Shown here: positions 13,432 through 14,746 of the stretch, one piece after another
How positions within the stretch are numbered: the stretch's first letter is position 1
How the letters are laid out: each line of letters opens with the position of its first letter
Position numbers and translations under genes: made by a program
The notes under the pieces: generated by a model
Seen by the model: only the letters and a program-made list of their open reading frames with translations
Databases searched by the model: none
Told to the model about the DNA's origin: nothing
DNA from: Pirellulales bacterium
Lineage (GTDB): Bacteria; Planctomycetota; Planctomycetia; Pirellulales; JAICIG01
Direction of reading: 5' to 3'
Assembly (NCBI GenBank): GCA_025924495.1
Contig: JAICIG010000176.1
Coordinates: 1-14,746 of the forward strand
Length of the DNA stretch: 14,746 nt

Positions 13432-14746
13432 GGCAACTCGTCGAGCGACAGTTTCTCGAAGGTCAGGTGCGATTGGCTCCCTTCATAGACGATGCCGATG
13501 TGGTCTTCGTCGATGCGGGTCATGCTCGCGTAGCCGGCGCCGCGACCTTCGTCGAGCAATAGGTGATATTTTTCGGGCCAGGTGCGACCGTCGTCGAAGC
13601 TGATCTGAATGGTCTGATGGGTTCTCCCTTGCTGCGTGTGCGGGTTGGCGAACAGCAGCACGTGTTTTGGCTCGCCCGCGTCGCGATAATCGACGCGCAG
13701 CAGGCTGGCGTTGCAGTTTGGCTCGATGAGGGTTTTGCGATTGGTCTCATGCGGCTGCCAGGTCTGGCCGAGGTCGCGCGTAACGAAGACCGCGCGGAAG
13801 CGCTCGCGGTCGTTGCGCATGTTGAGCATGATCGAGCCGTCGCCTAATTGCGCCGCCTGGCATTCATTGCCGCGGCTGTAGGCAGGTTTTCCGACCGTCC
13901 AGTTCTTGCCATGATCTTGGCTGATCATCAGTGTGGCGAACGGCACGCCTTGCTCGTCGCGCCCCTGTACCGGCATGACGAGCGTGCCGTCGGCCAGGCA
14001 GATGCCTTGCTGAGGCGAAGGGGCGAGCAGCCACCAGGCTGCTTGTTTCAGCTTGCGAGTGAGGTTGTCGGGCTTCGTCCACGTGAGGCCGTCGTCCTGG
14101 GAACGAACCATCATGAACTGAGCGCTTTTGCCGATTTCATAGCCCGGCTCCGAGCCGTCGTCTCTCCATTGATGCTTTCCCGGCTTGCCGTTCATCCAGA
14201 CGGCAAAGCAGAAGATTTCGCCCGTTTGCCGATCGACGATGATGCCCGGATCGCTGCAACCGTTTTGTTCTTGCGGCAGCCCGCCGTACTCGCCCATATC
14301 CATGATCACCCGCGGCGACGCCCAGGTCCGGCCGCCGTCGGAGCTGCGGCTAAGGCCGATATCGATGTCTTCTTGCAAATCGCGCCCCATTCGCCGCCGC
14401 ATGTCATAGACGCAAAGCAACGTTCCCTGGGGCGTCGTGGCCAGTGCAGGGATGCGATAAGTATGAACGCCGTCGTCCCCATGCCGGCGCAGCGCAACGC
14501 CGATCCGATGCCGCGCGCCGGGCGACTCGTCTTTGCCGGTCAGCTTGCCGGCCGTCGTTTCGATCGACGTGCACGTTGCGGCAACGCGATGCGCCAGGTC
14601 GGCTGAATCGTTTAATTGGCACGATAGCCAGAAAACGTTTTCTCCCTGCAGCAACATGTGGTCGCTGCGAATAACGACCTCCTTCGCCGGGACGACTCTT
14701 TCGCCCAATCGCGCCGCTGGGGAAAACTCCAGCTTTTCGCCCGTCG
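13422..14746 (-). CDS. Sialidase / BNR-repeat exo-alpha-sialidase (GH33-like), 5' end outside the window
   Basis: A six-bladed propeller glycosidase that would remove terminal sialic acids from glycans; 440 residues are visible and the frame is still open at the right edge, so the N-terminus (and any signal peptide) is missing. Numbering from the first visible codon (14744): the RIP motif YRIP has Arg97, and five Asp boxes (SxDxGxTW type) lie at 134-141, 215-222, 275-282, 322-329 and 382-389. Arg97, Arg310 (in NMRND) and Arg373 (in GRTHQ) fit the carboxylate-binding arginine triad, Glu294 and Tyr405 (GYAS) the nucleophile pair, and an Asp at about 122 the acid/base. The Glu-to-first-downstream-Arg spacing (16) agrees with the spacing I recall for the Micromonospora enzyme. 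About 80 residues before the propeller look like the end of an extra beta-sandwich domain. A TTG at 14708 is a possible internal start, but I consider the gene partial. Confidence 0.92.
   Translation of the reverse strand, partial: TGEKLEFSPAARLGERVVPAKEVVIRSDHMLLQGENVFWLSCQLNDSADLAHRVAATCTSIETTAGKLTGKDESPGARHRIGVALRRHGDDGVHTYRIPALATTPQGTLLCVYDMRRRMGRDLQEDIDIGLSRSSDGGRTWASPRVIMDMGEYGGLPQEQNGCSDPGIIVDRQTGEIFCFAVWMNGKPGKHQWRDDGSEPGYEIGKSAQFMMVRSQDDGLTWTKPDNLTRKLKQAAWWLLAPSPQQGICLADGTLVMPVQGRDEQGVPFATLMISQDHGKNWTVGKPAYSRGNECQAAQLGDGSIMLNMRNDRERFRAVFVTRDLGQTWQPHETNRKTLIEPNCNASLLRVDYRDAGEPKHVLLFANPHTQQGRTHQTIQISFDDGRTWPEKYHLLLDEGRGAGYASMTRIDEDHIGIVYEGSQSHLTFEKLSLDELPKR

Overview
The window looks like a GC-rich chromosome segment from a Planctomycetota bacterium, probably near Pirellulales and quite possibly from a metagenome. 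I infer this from the gene mix and have not run any search. The clues are a planctomycete-style ECF sigma factor, a Tat-exported Gfo/Idh/MocA oxidoreductase, a formylglycine-generating-enzyme-like (FGE-like) exported protein, a GH33-type sialidase, a very large secretin with home-made N-terminal repeats, and several exported or lipoprotein orphans. Shine-Dalgarno signals are weak or absent at many starts, which also fits.

Layout. Positions 99-1916 (minus strand) hold apbE (FAD:protein FMN transferase) followed by an ECF sigma factor. Divergent from apbE, 2021-4452 (plus strand) holds a probable two-gene unit: an exported FGE-like protein, then a Tat-exported Gfo/Idh/MocA oxidoreductase. It is closed by a textbook intrinsic terminator at 4485-4516. 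A 350-base leader then precedes the dominant gene of the window, a secretin of about 1,408 residues (4868-9094) with four or more copies of a roughly 50-residue helical repeat ahead of its ring-forming part. It has its own terminator at 9130-9169. A small DUF423 membrane protein follows (9299-9703).

From about 9.7 to 12.8 kb the sequence becomes accessory and eroded. It contains a short remnant of an IS4-type transposase, a small orphan lipoprotein (10284-10793), a B12-binding radical SAM gene cut off soon after its iron-sulfur motif and joined out of frame to the tail of an unrelated coding sequence, and an 870-base gene-free stretch with a family of short palindromic AAGATGGCCA-type repeats. 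The right end has a lipoprotein with a pseudopilin-G-like motif (12818-13381). Convergent to it is a sialidase whose 5' end runs out of the window.

How the genes work together: apbE, the FGE-like protein, the oxidoreductase, the secretin and the sialidase all act in or across the cell envelope. Exported sugar oxidoreductases, FGE-like proteins and sialidases fit the glycan-degrading lifestyle of planctomycetes, but nothing here shows a single pathway. The most promising unexplained items are the orphan repeat-bearing secretin, the palindromic repeat cluster, and the junction in the radical SAM gene. I see no CRISPR array, tRNA, rRNA, prophage, or recognisable defence or biosynthetic cluster.
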